A stretch of 5,916 bases of DNA from Bacteroides sp. (GTDB taxonomy: Bacteria > Bacteroidota > Bacteroidia > Bacteroidales > SM23-62). The position numbers and the translations under genes are program-made. Below the pieces are notes generated by a model that did not search any database, was not told the origin of the DNA, and worked only from the letters and a program-made list of their open reading frames with translations. The stretch lies in assembly GCA_030592145.1 (NCBI GenBank), contig JAUVKJ010000122.1:1-5916 (forward strand). The letters run 5' to 3'. Below are positions 1 through 5,916 of the stretch, piece after piece (within the stretch, counting starts at the first letter, position 1; each line of letters opens with the position of its first letter).

Positions 1-44
1 CTGAAGAAGAAGAAGAAGAAGATAAGGAAATCGAAAAGGAATAA
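1..44 (+). CDS. C-terminal tail of an unidentified protein (partial, 5' end outside window)
   Basis: The frame whose first full codon is at base 3 reads six consecutive Glu (GAA) codons, then DKEIEKE and a TAA stop at 42-44. I chose this frame because it gives an acidic tail typical of cytoplasmic proteins and stops 20 bases before a likely terminator. The frame starting at base 1 would give a poly-lysine tail running on through the terminator stem to 90, and frame 2 stops at once. Thirteen codons are too few to identify the protein. The (GAA)6 run at 3-20 is a short trinucleotide repeat that could vary in length between strains. Confidence 0.6.
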   Translation, partial: EEEEEEDKEIEKE

Positions 45-64
45 TAATATCCTGTTAATAAATA

Positions 65-108
65 CCTGTCACTCATTTCTTCATATCTGACACTGGCAGG
101 TTTTTTTT
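65..108 (+). terminator. probable rho-independent terminator of the upstream gene
   Basis: CCTGTCA (65-71) can pair with TGGCAGG (94-100), seven pairs including one G-T wobble, and is followed directly by eight T residues (101-108). A competing perfect repeat, TGTCA (67-71) with TGACA (88-92), lies within it. The loop of 22 bases is longer than in a classical terminator and the stem is short, but the T-run placement directly after the stem and the position 20 bases after a stop codon support the call. Confidence 0.6.
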
Positions 109-306
109 ATGCCAAGAAATGAAGTCCTTCAGGTCGCTTGAAGATGTCCGGAAATCCATATCCTGGGAAGAACAAGTTGTGATGAATTCGCCATAGGGGG
201 GAACAAACGAAACATCAGTCTATGGTCCCGTTCTGAATCCAATCGAACCCTCGGGGGTTCCAGGCAGACCTGCTCTCCTTTTCAGATTATATGATGGATA
301 ATTTTC
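109..306. other. intergenic stretch with no convincing gene
   Basis: Between the terminator and the lipoprotein promoter I see no long reading frame on either strand and no tRNA or recognisable structural RNA. The longest small frame, 119-196 (25 codons), lacks a start signal and family resemblance. CTTCA (127-131) and TGAAG (139-143) form a minor hairpin, and two further hairpins lie at 245-272. The stretch could hold upstream regulatory sequence, a small RNA or gene decay; the sequence alone does not say which. Confidence 0.5.
245..272. repeat. two adjacent small hairpins
   Basis: GAACCC (245-250) and GGGTTC (255-260) are a perfect six-base inverted repeat with a TCGG loop. It is followed immediately by CAGG (261-264) and CCTG (269-272) around a CAGA loop. 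A pyrimidine-rich stretch, CTCTCCTTTTC (273-283), follows, but there is no clean T-run. The pair lies upstream of the predicted -7 box, so it would not be in the lipoprotein mRNA started there. It may be the end of an unrecognised short transcript, a protein-binding site, or chance. Confidence 0.4.
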
Positions 307-314
307 TATCTTTG
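307..314 (+). promoter_or_regulatory. Bacteroidota-type -7 promoter box for the DUF4837 gene
   Basis: TATCTTTG matches the TAnnTTTG consensus at every fixed position and ends 16 bases before the ATG at 331. A start a few bases downstream would give a very short 5' leader of about 10 bases. I see no clear TTG-type -33 element at the usual distance upstream (about 283-288), so strength is uncertain. Confidence 0.55.
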
Positions 315-330
315 ACAAACACCTTCTGTC

Positions 331-1332
331 ATGAGCCCGAATAATATTCACCGTATCCTGTTGTTCTCACTGCTGGCAATTCTGATCCTTTCATCCTGCC
401 TCGATAAAGACAGAAAAGGCATAAAACCCATGGTATCAGGCAAGCCCGGCGAGTTGCTTCTCGTGATCGATCCCTACCTGTGGGAGTCTGCTGTAGGTGA
501 GTTCTTCATTGAACTCTGTAATGAACCGTTCGAAGCCCTGCCGGTAGATGAACCCAAATACGATCTTATACATATTCCCTCGAACAGCTTTAATAAATTA
601 TTTAAATCCCACCGAAATATTTTTCTTACCAAGATCTCCGGTCAGCATAAGGACCCAAAGATCGTTGTTCAGCGCGACCTCTGGGCTTTTCCGCAACTGG
701 TGGTAAACCTTATCGGGCCAAATGACACAAGCATGATGACCTACCTGGAGGAAAACAGGGAACGTTTGCTCAGTCTTCTGGAAATTGATGAACGGAACCG
801 CACTATTTATAATTACAAAAAAAACCGCGCCAAGGGAATCGACGAGATCCTGAAGAATAATCACGGTGTTTCCATATCCGTTCCGGCAGGGTATGACATC
901 GGGGTAGACTCTTCCGACTTTGTCTGGCTCACACACGAGGTGGCCGATATGAGCCAGGGTGTGCTGATCTATTATTATCCCTATACCGATACCAATACCT
1001 TTACCTCAGAATACCTTCTTTCCAGGCGCGACGAGTTCACCCGCAAATATATCCCCGGTCCCACAGAAAAATCCTATATGAAAACAGAATCTTCCTATCC
1101 GGTGATCTTTAAGGAGATGGTTAAGAATGGTAAATACATGGTGGAATTAAGGGGACTCTGGAGGCTTGAAAAGGCATTTATGGGAGGGCCCTTTATCAGC
1201 CATACCGTACTCGACGAGAAAAACAACAGGATTGTAACGGTGGAAGGATTTGTCTATGCACCACGCCTCGATAAACGTAACTATGTAAGGGAGCTCGAAG
1301 CCATCCTGCAAACCTTCGGGGTGGTGGATTAG
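331..1332 (+). CDS. DUF4837 family lipoprotein, function unknown
   Basis: This 333-residue protein starts with a short polar/basic segment and a hydrophobic stretch (about residues 8-20), ending in a lipobox LSSC with Cys23 as the lipidated residue. It is therefore predicted to be exported and lipid-anchored in the cell envelope. Residue +2 after the Cys is Leu, not Asp, so there is no inner-membrane retention signal of the E. coli type, and outer-membrane placement is likely. The mature part begins with charged residues (LDKDRK), then SGKPGELLLVID (36-47), FKSHRNIFLTKIS (91-103), LRGLWRLEKAFMGGPF (273-288) and a C-terminal EGFVYAPRLDKRNYVRELEA segment (305-324), a pattern I recognise as DUF4837, a Bacteroidota family without assigned role. 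No catalytic motif is evident. The TAG stop lies 25 bases before the aminopeptidase start, but that gene has its own promoter box. The family call is from memory of the pattern; the lipoprotein call rests on the visible signal peptide. Confidence 0.85.
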   Translation: MSPNNIHRILLFSLLAILILSSCLDKDRKGIKPMVSGKPGELLLVIDPYLWESAVGEFFIELCNEPFEALPVDEPKYDLIHIPSNSFNKLFKSHRNIFLTKISGQHKDPKIVVQRDLWAFPQLVVNLIGPNDTSMMTYLEENRERLLSLLEIDERNRTIYNYKKNRAKGIDEILKNNHGVSISVPAGYDIGVDSSDFVWLTHEVADMSQGVLIYYYPYTDTNTFTSEYLLSRRDEFTRKYIPGPTEKSYMKTESSYPVIFKEMVKNGKYMVELRGLWRLEKAFMGGPFISHTVLDEKNNRIVTVEGFVYAPRLDKRNYVRELEAILQTFGVVD

Positions 1333-1345
1333 AGGCTAAAATACT

Positions 1346-1353
1346 TATCTTTG
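1346..1353 (+). promoter_or_regulatory. -7 promoter box directly in front of the aminopeptidase ATG
   Basis: TATCTTTG, identical to the box at 307-314, lies in the 25-base gap after the lipoprotein stop and ends only 4 bases before the ATG at 1358. With usual Bacteroidota spacing, transcription would begin at or within a few bases of the start codon, giving a leaderless or almost leaderless mRNA. No clear -33 TTG element is visible around 1322-1327, which lies inside the end of the upstream gene. Confidence 0.5.
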
Positions 1354-1357
1354 GTGC

Positions 1358-2791
1358 ATGAAAATAATCAAGGCCGGCCAGATCAGATCAAAGGAAAGTG
1401 TCATTCTTATTGGAAAAAAGAACAGCCCTTTTTCTTCCTGGATAAAAACCCGTCAGGATAAGGATTATCTGAAATTCTGCCTGGAACAAAATAAAAAACA
1501 ATTTTTCTTTAACCAGTATCCGCGCTGGATCTTTGTTCATCTTATTGATGAAGAAAAAGAGGGCATTGTTTCCCTCGAGGAAACCCGTAAAGCAGCTGAA
1601 AAGACATGCGACCTGGTGAATGCCCGTAAAATCGGATCCGTGGCCATAACCTCACTGGACGGGGAGCAGGATCATGTACTGGCCTTTGCAGAGGGAATGG
1701 CATTGAGCAATTATCAGTTCAACAAGTACCTTAATAAAAAGAAGGAAAAGCAAAACTCCCTGAATACACTGAAGATCGTTACAAAGGATATTACAAAGAA
1801 GAAAGTGGATGAGCTTGACCAGCTCTGCAAGGCAGTTTACTGGACACGCGACCTGGTGAATGAGCCTCTTTCCACTCTTACTGCTGTGGAATTATCAAAG
1901 GAAATAAAGAAAATGGGCGTAGAAGCAGGATTCGGTGTGGAGATCTTTCATAAAAAGAAGATCGAGTCTCTCCGGATGGGGGGGATCCTTGCAGTTAACA
2001 AGGGGAGCGTTGATCCGCCTACCTTTTCAATCCTGACCTGGAAACCTGAAAATGCAAAGAACAAAAAGCCGCTTGTGCTGGCCGGCAAGGGTGTTGTGTT
2101 TGATACGGGGGGACTCAGCCTGAAGCCTACCCATGACAGCATGGACTACATGAAATGTGATATGGCCGGGGCTGCTGCAGTTGCCGGCACTCTTTACGCC
2201 CTGGCAAAAAACAAGGTGCCGGTATATGTAATTGGACTTATACCTGCGACCGACAATCGTCCGGATGGCAATGCATACGTACCGGGAGACGTCGTCAGGA
2301 TGTTTAACGGATCTACCGTGGAAGTTCTGAATACAGACGCAGAAGGCAGAATGATCCTCGCGGATGCGCTTACATGGGCTGACAAACTGAATCCTCTGTT
2401 GGTCATTGATGTAGCTACCCTGACCGGTGCTGCACATGCAGCGATCGGCAAATATGGTATCGTAGCCATGGGAAACGCCGGCAGGAAGGATATGGAAAGC
2501 CTGAAGGAAAGCGGGGATAAGGTTTTTGAAAGAATTGCAGAGTTTCCTTTCTGGGATGAATACAATGAACTCCTTAAGTCAGATGTTGCTGATCTTAAGA
2601 ACATCGGGGGAAGGTATGCAGGCGCTGTTACGGCGGGTAAATTCCTTGAGCATTTTACAAACAGCCCCTATATACACCTGGATATTGCAGGTCCCTCTTT
2701 TAACAAAACCAAAGACAGCTACCGGGGCAAGGGGGGCAGTGGAATTGGCGTCAGGCTATTATACGATTTTATTAAAAACAGTAGAAGATGA
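1358..2791 (+). CDS. pepA: M17 family leucyl aminopeptidase
   Basis: This is a cytosolic two-metal aminopeptidase that removes N-terminal residues from peptides in protein turnover; M17 enzymes are usually homohexamers. The family signature NTDAEGR is complete at 325-331. Expected metal ligands are present: Lys244 and Asp249 in GKGVVFDTGG (243-252), Asp268 in MKCDMAGAA, and Asp327 and Glu329. Catalytic Lys256 (LSLKP) and Arg331 are also kept. The N-terminal third (about 1-150) is the divergent regulatory/oligomerisation domain; the catalytic domain covers about 155-475. The length of 477 residues is close to the family norm (about 480-505). Asp249 to Asp268 is one residue longer than in the E. 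coli and bovine enzymes (a THDSMDYM loop), which I believe is common in Bacteroidota relatives. The ATG at 1358 follows a promoter box by 4 bases. The stop overlaps the pdxA start (ATGA). Exact substrate preference within M17 (PepA versus PepB-like) cannot be read from sequence, so the symbol is by family. Confidence 0.93.
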   Translation: MKIIKAGQIRSKESVILIGKKNSPFSSWIKTRQDKDYLKFCLEQNKKQFFFNQYPRWIFVHLIDEEKEGIVSLEETRKAAEKTCDLVNARKIGSVAITSLDGEQDHVLAFAEGMALSNYQFNKYLNKKKEKQNSLNTLKIVTKDITKKKVDELDQLCKAVYWTRDLVNEPLSTLTAVELSKEIKKMGVEAGFGVEIFHKKKIESLRMGGILAVNKGSVDPPTFSILTWKPENAKNKKPLVLAGKGVVFDTGGLSLKPTHDSMDYMKCDMAGAAAVAGTLYALAKNKVPVYVIGLIPATDNRPDGNAYVPGDVVRMFNGSTVEVLNTDAEGRMILADALTWADKLNPLLVIDVATLTGAAHAAIGKYGIVAMGNAGRKDMESLKESGDKVFERIAEFPFWDEYNELLKSDVADLKNIGGRYAGAVTAGKFLEHFTNSPYIHLDIAGPSFNKTKDSYRGKGGSGIGVRLLYDFIKNSRR

Positions 2792-3834
2792 TTAAAATTG
2801 GTATAACACATGGCGATATCAACGGGATCGGATATGAGATAATCATTAAAACCCTGCTCGACCAAAGGATTTTTGAGATTTGTACACCCATCCTTTATGG
2901 CTCACCGAAAGTTGCAGCATATCATCGCAAAGCCCTGGACATTGAAAATATAAATTTCAACAGCGTCCGCACTCCGGATGAGGCGACACCTAAAAATGCC
3001 AGCATCATTAATTGCGTAAGCGATGAGATCCGGGTTGAACTGGGCAAGTCCACCCCGGCTGCAGGCGAAGCTTCAAGAGCCGCCCTCATGAAAGCGGTGG
3101 AGGATCTCAAACATAACAGGATCCAGGCCATTGTTACAGCACCGATAAGTAAATTAAATATCCAGTCAGATGATTTCCGGTATACGGGTCACACGGAATT
3201 TTTTCAGGATTACTTCGATGCTGAAGAAGTCCTTATGCTTATGTCAGGAGACCTTATGAAGGTAGGTGTGGTCAGCGGCCACATTCCCATATCAGAGGTA
3301 CCGGGATATATTAGCCAGGAAGAAATCAGCCGTAAGATCAGTATCCTTAATCAGTCCCTCAGGCGTGATTTCGGCATTCGCAAACCAAAGATTGCCGTGC
3401 TTGGATTAAATCCTCATTCAGGGGAAGAAGGGATTCTGGGAGAGGAAGAAAAAGAAAAGATCATCCCTGCCATCGAAGAGGCCAGGGAGAATCACCTTTT
3501 GGCATTCGGACCGTTCCCGGCTGATGGATTTTTCGGATTTGGTGATTTCACCCGGTTTGACGGTATCCTTGCCATGTACCATGACCAGGGACTTATCCCT
3601 TTTAAAACCCTCGTCCCCGAAGAAGGTGTGAATTTTACAGCGGGACTTCCAATTGTCCGTACATCACCTGCCCACGGCACAGCCTATGAGATCGCGGGGG
3701 CGAACCGGGCCAGCTTCAGTTCTTTCCGGAAAGCCCTGTATATGGCCTGTGATATCTATAATAACCGGCAGCAGTTCGACGAGATCTCAAGGGATCCCCT
3801 GCCTGAAAATGATTTAACGGAACCCGGGCAGTAA
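2788..3834 (+). CDS. pdxA: 4-hydroxythreonine-4-phosphate dehydrogenase
   Basis: PdxA oxidises 4-phosphohydroxy-L-threonine with NAD(P)+ to a product that decarboxylates to 3-amino-1-hydroxyacetone phosphate, which PdxJ then joins with deoxyxylulose 5-phosphate in pyridoxal 5'-phosphate synthesis. The enzyme is a cytoplasmic metal-dependent dimer. Substrate-binding His135-Thr136 (GHTE) and the three metal-ligand histidines are all present: His165 (SGHIP), His210 (GLNPHSGE) and His265 (MYHDQG), with spacing as in the E. coli enzyme. TAPISK (118-122 region) and HGTAYEIAG (296-304) are further family motifs. The N-terminal motif reads GDINGIGYE where most PdxA have GDPxGIGPE; I believe this is a Bacteroidota variant. 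The length of 348 residues slightly exceeds the usual about 330, owing to a polar C-terminal extension. Its ATG overlaps the aminopeptidase stop by 4 bases (ATGA), so translation is probably coupled by re-initiation and the two genes share a transcript. PdxB-like or PdxJ genes are not in the window. Confidence 0.95.
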   Translation: MIKIGITHGDINGIGYEIIIKTLLDQRIFEICTPILYGSPKVAAYHRKALDIENINFNSVRTPDEATPKNASIINCVSDEIRVELGKSTPAAGEASRAALMKAVEDLKHNRIQAIVTAPISKLNIQSDDFRYTGHTEFFQDYFDAEEVLMLMSGDLMKVGVVSGHIPISEVPGYISQEEISRKISILNQSLRRDFGIRKPKIAVLGLNPHSGEEGILGEEEKEKIIPAIEEARENHLLAFGPFPADGFFGFGDFTRFDGILAMYHDQGLIPFKTLVPEEGVNFTAGLPIVRTSPAHGTAYEIAGANRASFSSFRKALYMACDIYNNRQQFDEISRDPLPENDLTEPGQ

Positions 3835-3840
3835 ACACAC

Positions 3841-3914
3841 CCTGCTTAAAAACATAATGATTTATATCATAGCTGGATGAGCTATAATCCAAGCGTAGCA
3901 GGATTATGATTAGC
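3841..3914 (+). repeat. nested, overlapping inverted repeats between pdxA and the malic enzyme gene
   Basis: Six bases after the pdxA stop come several competing stems: CCTGCT (3841-3846) with AGCAGG (3897-3902); ATGAT (3857-3861) with ATCAT (3866-3870), loop TTAT; TAGCT (3870-3874) with AGCTA (3880-3884), loop GGATG; and ATAATCC (3884-3890) with GGATTAT (3901-3907), a perfect seven-base stem with a 10-base loop. GCT (3881-3883) can also pair with AGC (3912-3914), inside the following -7 box. The stems share bases and cannot all form together. There is no strong T-run, so a classical terminator is not supported; RNA processing, weak termination or operator function are possible. Confidence 0.5.
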
Positions 3915-3918
3915 TTTG
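3911..3918 (+). promoter_or_regulatory. -7 promoter box for the malic enzyme gene
   Basis: TAGCTTTG fits TAnnTTTG exactly and lies 28 bases before the ATG at 3947, predicting a leader of roughly 20-25 bases. No good -33 TTG is visible near 3887-3892; that region is instead part of an inverted repeat (3884-3907), which could mean the promoter depends on an additional factor. The A-rich sequence just before the ATG (ATTGAA) replaces a Shine-Dalgarno, as is usual in Bacteroidota. Confidence 0.55.
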
Positions 3919-3946
3919 TTCTCATATTCTCTTAAACCCTATTGAA

Positions 3947-5916
3947 ATGATCAAATTCACTAAAGAAGATGCCCTGAATTATCATTCAGAAGGCAGACCC
4001 GGAAAAATTGAAGTAATCCCCACCAAACCCCATAGTACACAGTGGGATCTTTCGGTTGCCTATTCTCCGGGAGTAGCAGAACCCTGCCTGGAAATTGAGA
4101 AAAATCCCGAGGATGTATTCAAATATACCGCCAAGGGAAATCTGGTTGCAGTTATTTCGAATGGAACGGCCGTGCTTGGACTCGGGAACATCGGAGCCCT
4201 TGCCGGCAAGCCTGTGATGGAAGGCAAAGGTCTGCTTTTTAAGATTTTCGCTGATGTAGACGTTTTCGATATCGAGATGGATGCCACAGATGTGGATAAA
4301 ATTATTGAGCATGTAAAAGCGATCTCGCCCACATTTGGCGGGATCAACCTGGAGGACATAAAGGCACCCGAGTGCTTTGAGATTGAACAGAGGCTGATAA
4401 AGGAACTCGATATTCCGGTCTTTCATGACGACCAGCACGGTACGGCAATCATTTCAGGCGCCGGATTGTTGAATGCGCTTGAAATCAATGGCAAGAATAT
4501 CAAGGACCTGAAAGTTGTGGTGAATGGCGCAGGTGCATCTGCCATCTCCTGCACTAAACTCTATGTGGTACTGGGAGTAAAAAAGGAAAACGTGATCATG
4601 GTTGACAGCAAGGGGGTACTGAGCAAGAAAAGAACGGATCTCAACAAATATAAAATGGAATTTGCCATCGAGACCGAAAAAACAACACTGTCTGATGCCC
4701 TGAAAGGAGCAGATGTTTTTCTGGGTTTATCCAAGGCCGATGTCATGACTCCCGAGATGCTTAAAACCATGGCGCCTGACCCGATTGTTTTTGCCATGGC
4801 CAATCCGAATCCCGAGATCTCCTACGAGAAGGCTATGTCGGCCAGGGATGACCTGATCTTTGCTACAGGTCGGTCGGATTATCCCAACCAGGTTAATAAT
4901 GTCCTGGGATTCCCGTTCATTTTCAGGGGTGCACTTGATGTAAGGGCGACCGTCATAAACGAAGAAATGAAAATCGCCGCTGTAAAGGCCCTTGCTGAAC
5001 TGGCCAAAGAAGATGTGCCTGAAACGGTAAGTATGGCATACAAGGAAAAAAACATCGTGTTTGGCCGGGAATATATTATTCCCAAACCACTGGATCCCAG
5101 GCTGATAACCAGTGTTGCCCCGGCCGTTGCCAAAGCGGCTGTGGATACCGGTGTGGCCAGGAAGCAGATCAGTGACTGGGATGCCTACCGCGAAAGCCTT
5201 AACCAGCGATTGGGACTTGACAGTAAGCTGATAGTTGTCATCCGATCAAAGGCCCAGAGCAACCCCAAGCGGGTAGTTTATGCAGATGCCGAAAACTACA
5301 AAATCTTAAAATCAGCCCAGACAGTAATCCACTTGGGAATTGCCGAACCTGTTCTCCTCGGCAACAAGCCAAAGATCAAAAAACTGATCAGGGAGAACAA
5401 CCTCGATCTTGAGGAAGTCACCATCATCGATCCGGTAAGCGAAGAAGAATCCGACCGGAGGAACGAGTTTGCCATTCAACTCTCCGAGAAGCGGAAACGC
5501 AAGGGACTGACCCTTGATGAAGCCCTGGAGCTAATGTACCAGCGTAACTTTTTCGGTAACATGATGGTGGAGACAGGGCAGGCGGATGCTTTCCTGAGCG
5601 GGATGACCAGCAAGTATTCGGATACGATCAGGCCCGCCCTGCAGGTTGTCGGTTCAAATAACCCACAGGAACATATTGCCGGCATGTACATCCTCATCAC
5701 AAAAAAAGGTCCTATTTTCTTTGCCGACACAACCGTTAATATCCAGCCCACCGCAACCACGATTGTTGATACCACCTTACTGACAGCCAAGCAGGTAAGG
5801 AAGTTCAACATTGAGCCACGCATCGCAATGCTCTCCTATTCAAACTTCGGGTCGATACGTTCAGGAAGCCCGAGCCGGGTACATGAGGCCGTGGACATTC
5901 TTCACAGGGATTATCC
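3947..5916 (+). CDS. maeB: MaeB-type malic enzyme fused to a phosphotransacetylase-like domain (partial, 3' end outside window)
   Basis: The enzyme oxidatively decarboxylates malate to pyruvate with reduction of NAD(P)+, linking the C4 pool to pyruvate and supplying reducing power. The frame is open from ATG 3947 to the window end: 656 codons, against about 750-770 for the family, so about 100 residues are missing. Domains in order: malic N-terminal domain (about 10-165) with Tyr39 in YSPGVAEPC, catalytic Lys94 in MEGKG, metal ligands Glu136-Asp137 (NLEDI) and Asp162 (FHDDQHGT); nucleotide-binding domain (about 166-425) with GAGASA at 194-199, [10 protein letters not shown] (282-291) and [18 protein letters not shown] (314-331); then a PTA/PTB-like domain from about 428, with [18 protein letters not shown] at 535-552. 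The last domain in this family is generally regulatory (acetyl-CoA response in characterised MaeB) and not an active transacetylase. Cofactor preference, NAD or NADP, cannot be decided here. The gene has its own promoter box and a 112-base gap from pdxA. The malic enzyme identity is secure. Confidence 0.95.
   Translation, partial: MIKFTKEDALNYHSEGRPGKIEVIPTKPHSTQWDLSVAYSPGVAEPCLEIEKNPEDVFKYTAKGNLVAVISNGTAVLGLGNIGALAGKPVMEGKGLLFKIFADVDVFDIEMDATDVDKIIEHVKAISPTFGGINLEDIKAPECFEIEQRLIKELDIPVFHDDQHGTAIISGAGLLNALEINGKNIKDLKVVVNGAGASAISCTKLYVVLGVKKENVIMVDSKGVLSKKRTDLNKYKMEFAIETEKTTLSDALKGADVFLGLSKADVMTPEMLKTMAPDPIVFAMANPNPEISYEKAMSARDDLIFATGRSDYPNQVNNVLGFPFIFRGALDVRATVINEEMKIAAVKALAELAKEDVPETVSMAYKEKNIVFGREYIIPKPLDPRLITSVAPAVAKAAVDTGVARKQISDWDAYRESLNQRLGLDSKLIVVIRSKAQSNPKRVVYADAENYKILKSAQTVIHLGIAEPVLLGNKPKIKKLIRENNLDLEEVTIIDPVSEEESDRRNEFAIQLSEKRKRKGLTLDEALELMYQRNFFGNMMVETGQADAFLSGMTSKYSDTIRPALQVVGSNNPQEHIAGMYILITKKGPIFFADTTVNIQPTATTIVDTTLLTAKQVRKFNIEPRIAMLSYSNFGSIRSGSPSRVHEAVDILHRDY

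Noticed and set aside
120..160. CAGGTC...GTCCGGAA resemblance to the conserved tip of bacterial SRP RNA
   Set aside because: The conserved elements are out of order and spacing, and no flanking long helix forms, so a 4.5S RNA is not supported.
119..196. A 25-codon forward reading frame (MKSFRSLEDV...) with plausible amino-acid composition
   Set aside because: It has no promoter box or ribosome-binding signal in front, lies just after the terminator T-run, and resembles nothing I recognise; a frame this short is expected by chance.
215..262. tRNA T-arm-like sequence on the minus strand (GGGTTCGATTGG)
   Set aside because: The bases flanking the putative loop do not form the five-base T stem, and no acceptor, D or anticodon arms can be found around it.
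598..936. 112-codon open frame on the minus strand inside the lipoprotein gene
   Set aside because: It lies entirely opposite a well-supported coding sequence and has no recognisable domain; it is a shadow frame.
1948..2604. Three overlapping minus-strand open frames inside the aminopeptidase gene
   Set aside because: All lie opposite the conserved M17 catalytic core, and their translations look like low-complexity antisense products.
2526..2795. 89-codon forward frame overlapping the end of the aminopeptidase gene
   Set aside because: The aminopeptidase frame through this region is intact to its expected C-terminus, so this is an out-of-frame reading and not evidence of a frameshift.
3716..3925. 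69-codon minus-strand frame spanning the end of pdxA and the repeat-rich gap
   Set aside because: Most of it is opposite pdxA, it has no promoter or family resemblance, and its start lies at the malic enzyme promoter.
3986..5823. Several minus-strand open frames (up to 150 codons) opposite the malic enzyme gene
   Set aside because: The + strand frame is continuous and contains every malic enzyme catalytic motif; the antisense frames are a side effect of its codon use.
1..5916. Search for a novel system: mobile elements, CRISPR arrays, toxin-antitoxin pairs, phage or defence genes, retron-like or diversity-generating repeats
   Set aside because: No direct-repeat arrays, transposase, integrase or reverse transcriptase motifs, template/variable repeat pairs or small paired genes are visible; the window is explained by core metabolic genes and their spacers.

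Overview
The window looks like ordinary chromosomal core-gene sequence from a member of the Bacteroidota, probably near the Bacteroidales/Marinilabiliales (the lineage is inference). Three things point there. A lipoprotein of the DUF4837 type, a family known essentially from this phylum, is present. TAnnTTTG elements, the Bacteroidota -7 promoter box, precede three transcription units. Convincing Shine-Dalgarno sequences are missing in front of the genes. All recognisable genes are on the + strand.

Layout: (1) bases 1-44 hold the last 13 codons of an unidentified gene with a very acidic C-terminus, followed by a likely intrinsic terminator (65-108). (2) Bases 109-306 carry no convincing gene, only two small back-to-back hairpins (245-272). 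(3) A -7 box at 307-314 leads into the DUF4837 lipoprotein gene (331-1332). (4) A second box at 1346-1353, only 4 bases before the next ATG, leads into an M17 leucyl aminopeptidase (1358-2791). This gene overlaps pdxA (2788-3834) by 4 bases, so the two are translationally coupled. (5) The 112-base gap 3835-3946 is rich in overlapping inverted repeats and ends in a third -7 box (3911-3918). (6) A MaeB-type malic enzyme with a fused phosphotransacetylase-like domain starts at 3947 and runs off the end of the window (656 codons seen, roughly 100 missing).

Functionally these are housekeeping genes: peptide turnover (aminopeptidase), de novo pyridoxal 5'-phosphate synthesis (PdxA), and conversion of malate to pyruvate with production of reduced nicotinamide cofactor (malic enzyme). 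The lipoprotein has no assigned function. The aminopeptidase and pdxA are probably co-transcribed. The lipoprotein and malic enzyme genes appear to have their own promoters, though read-through is possible. I found no mobile element, CRISPR array, tRNA or rRNA, defence system or other exotic system. The most interesting items are regulatory: the near-leaderless aminopeptidase promoter and the mutually exclusive hairpins that touch the malic enzyme promoter.
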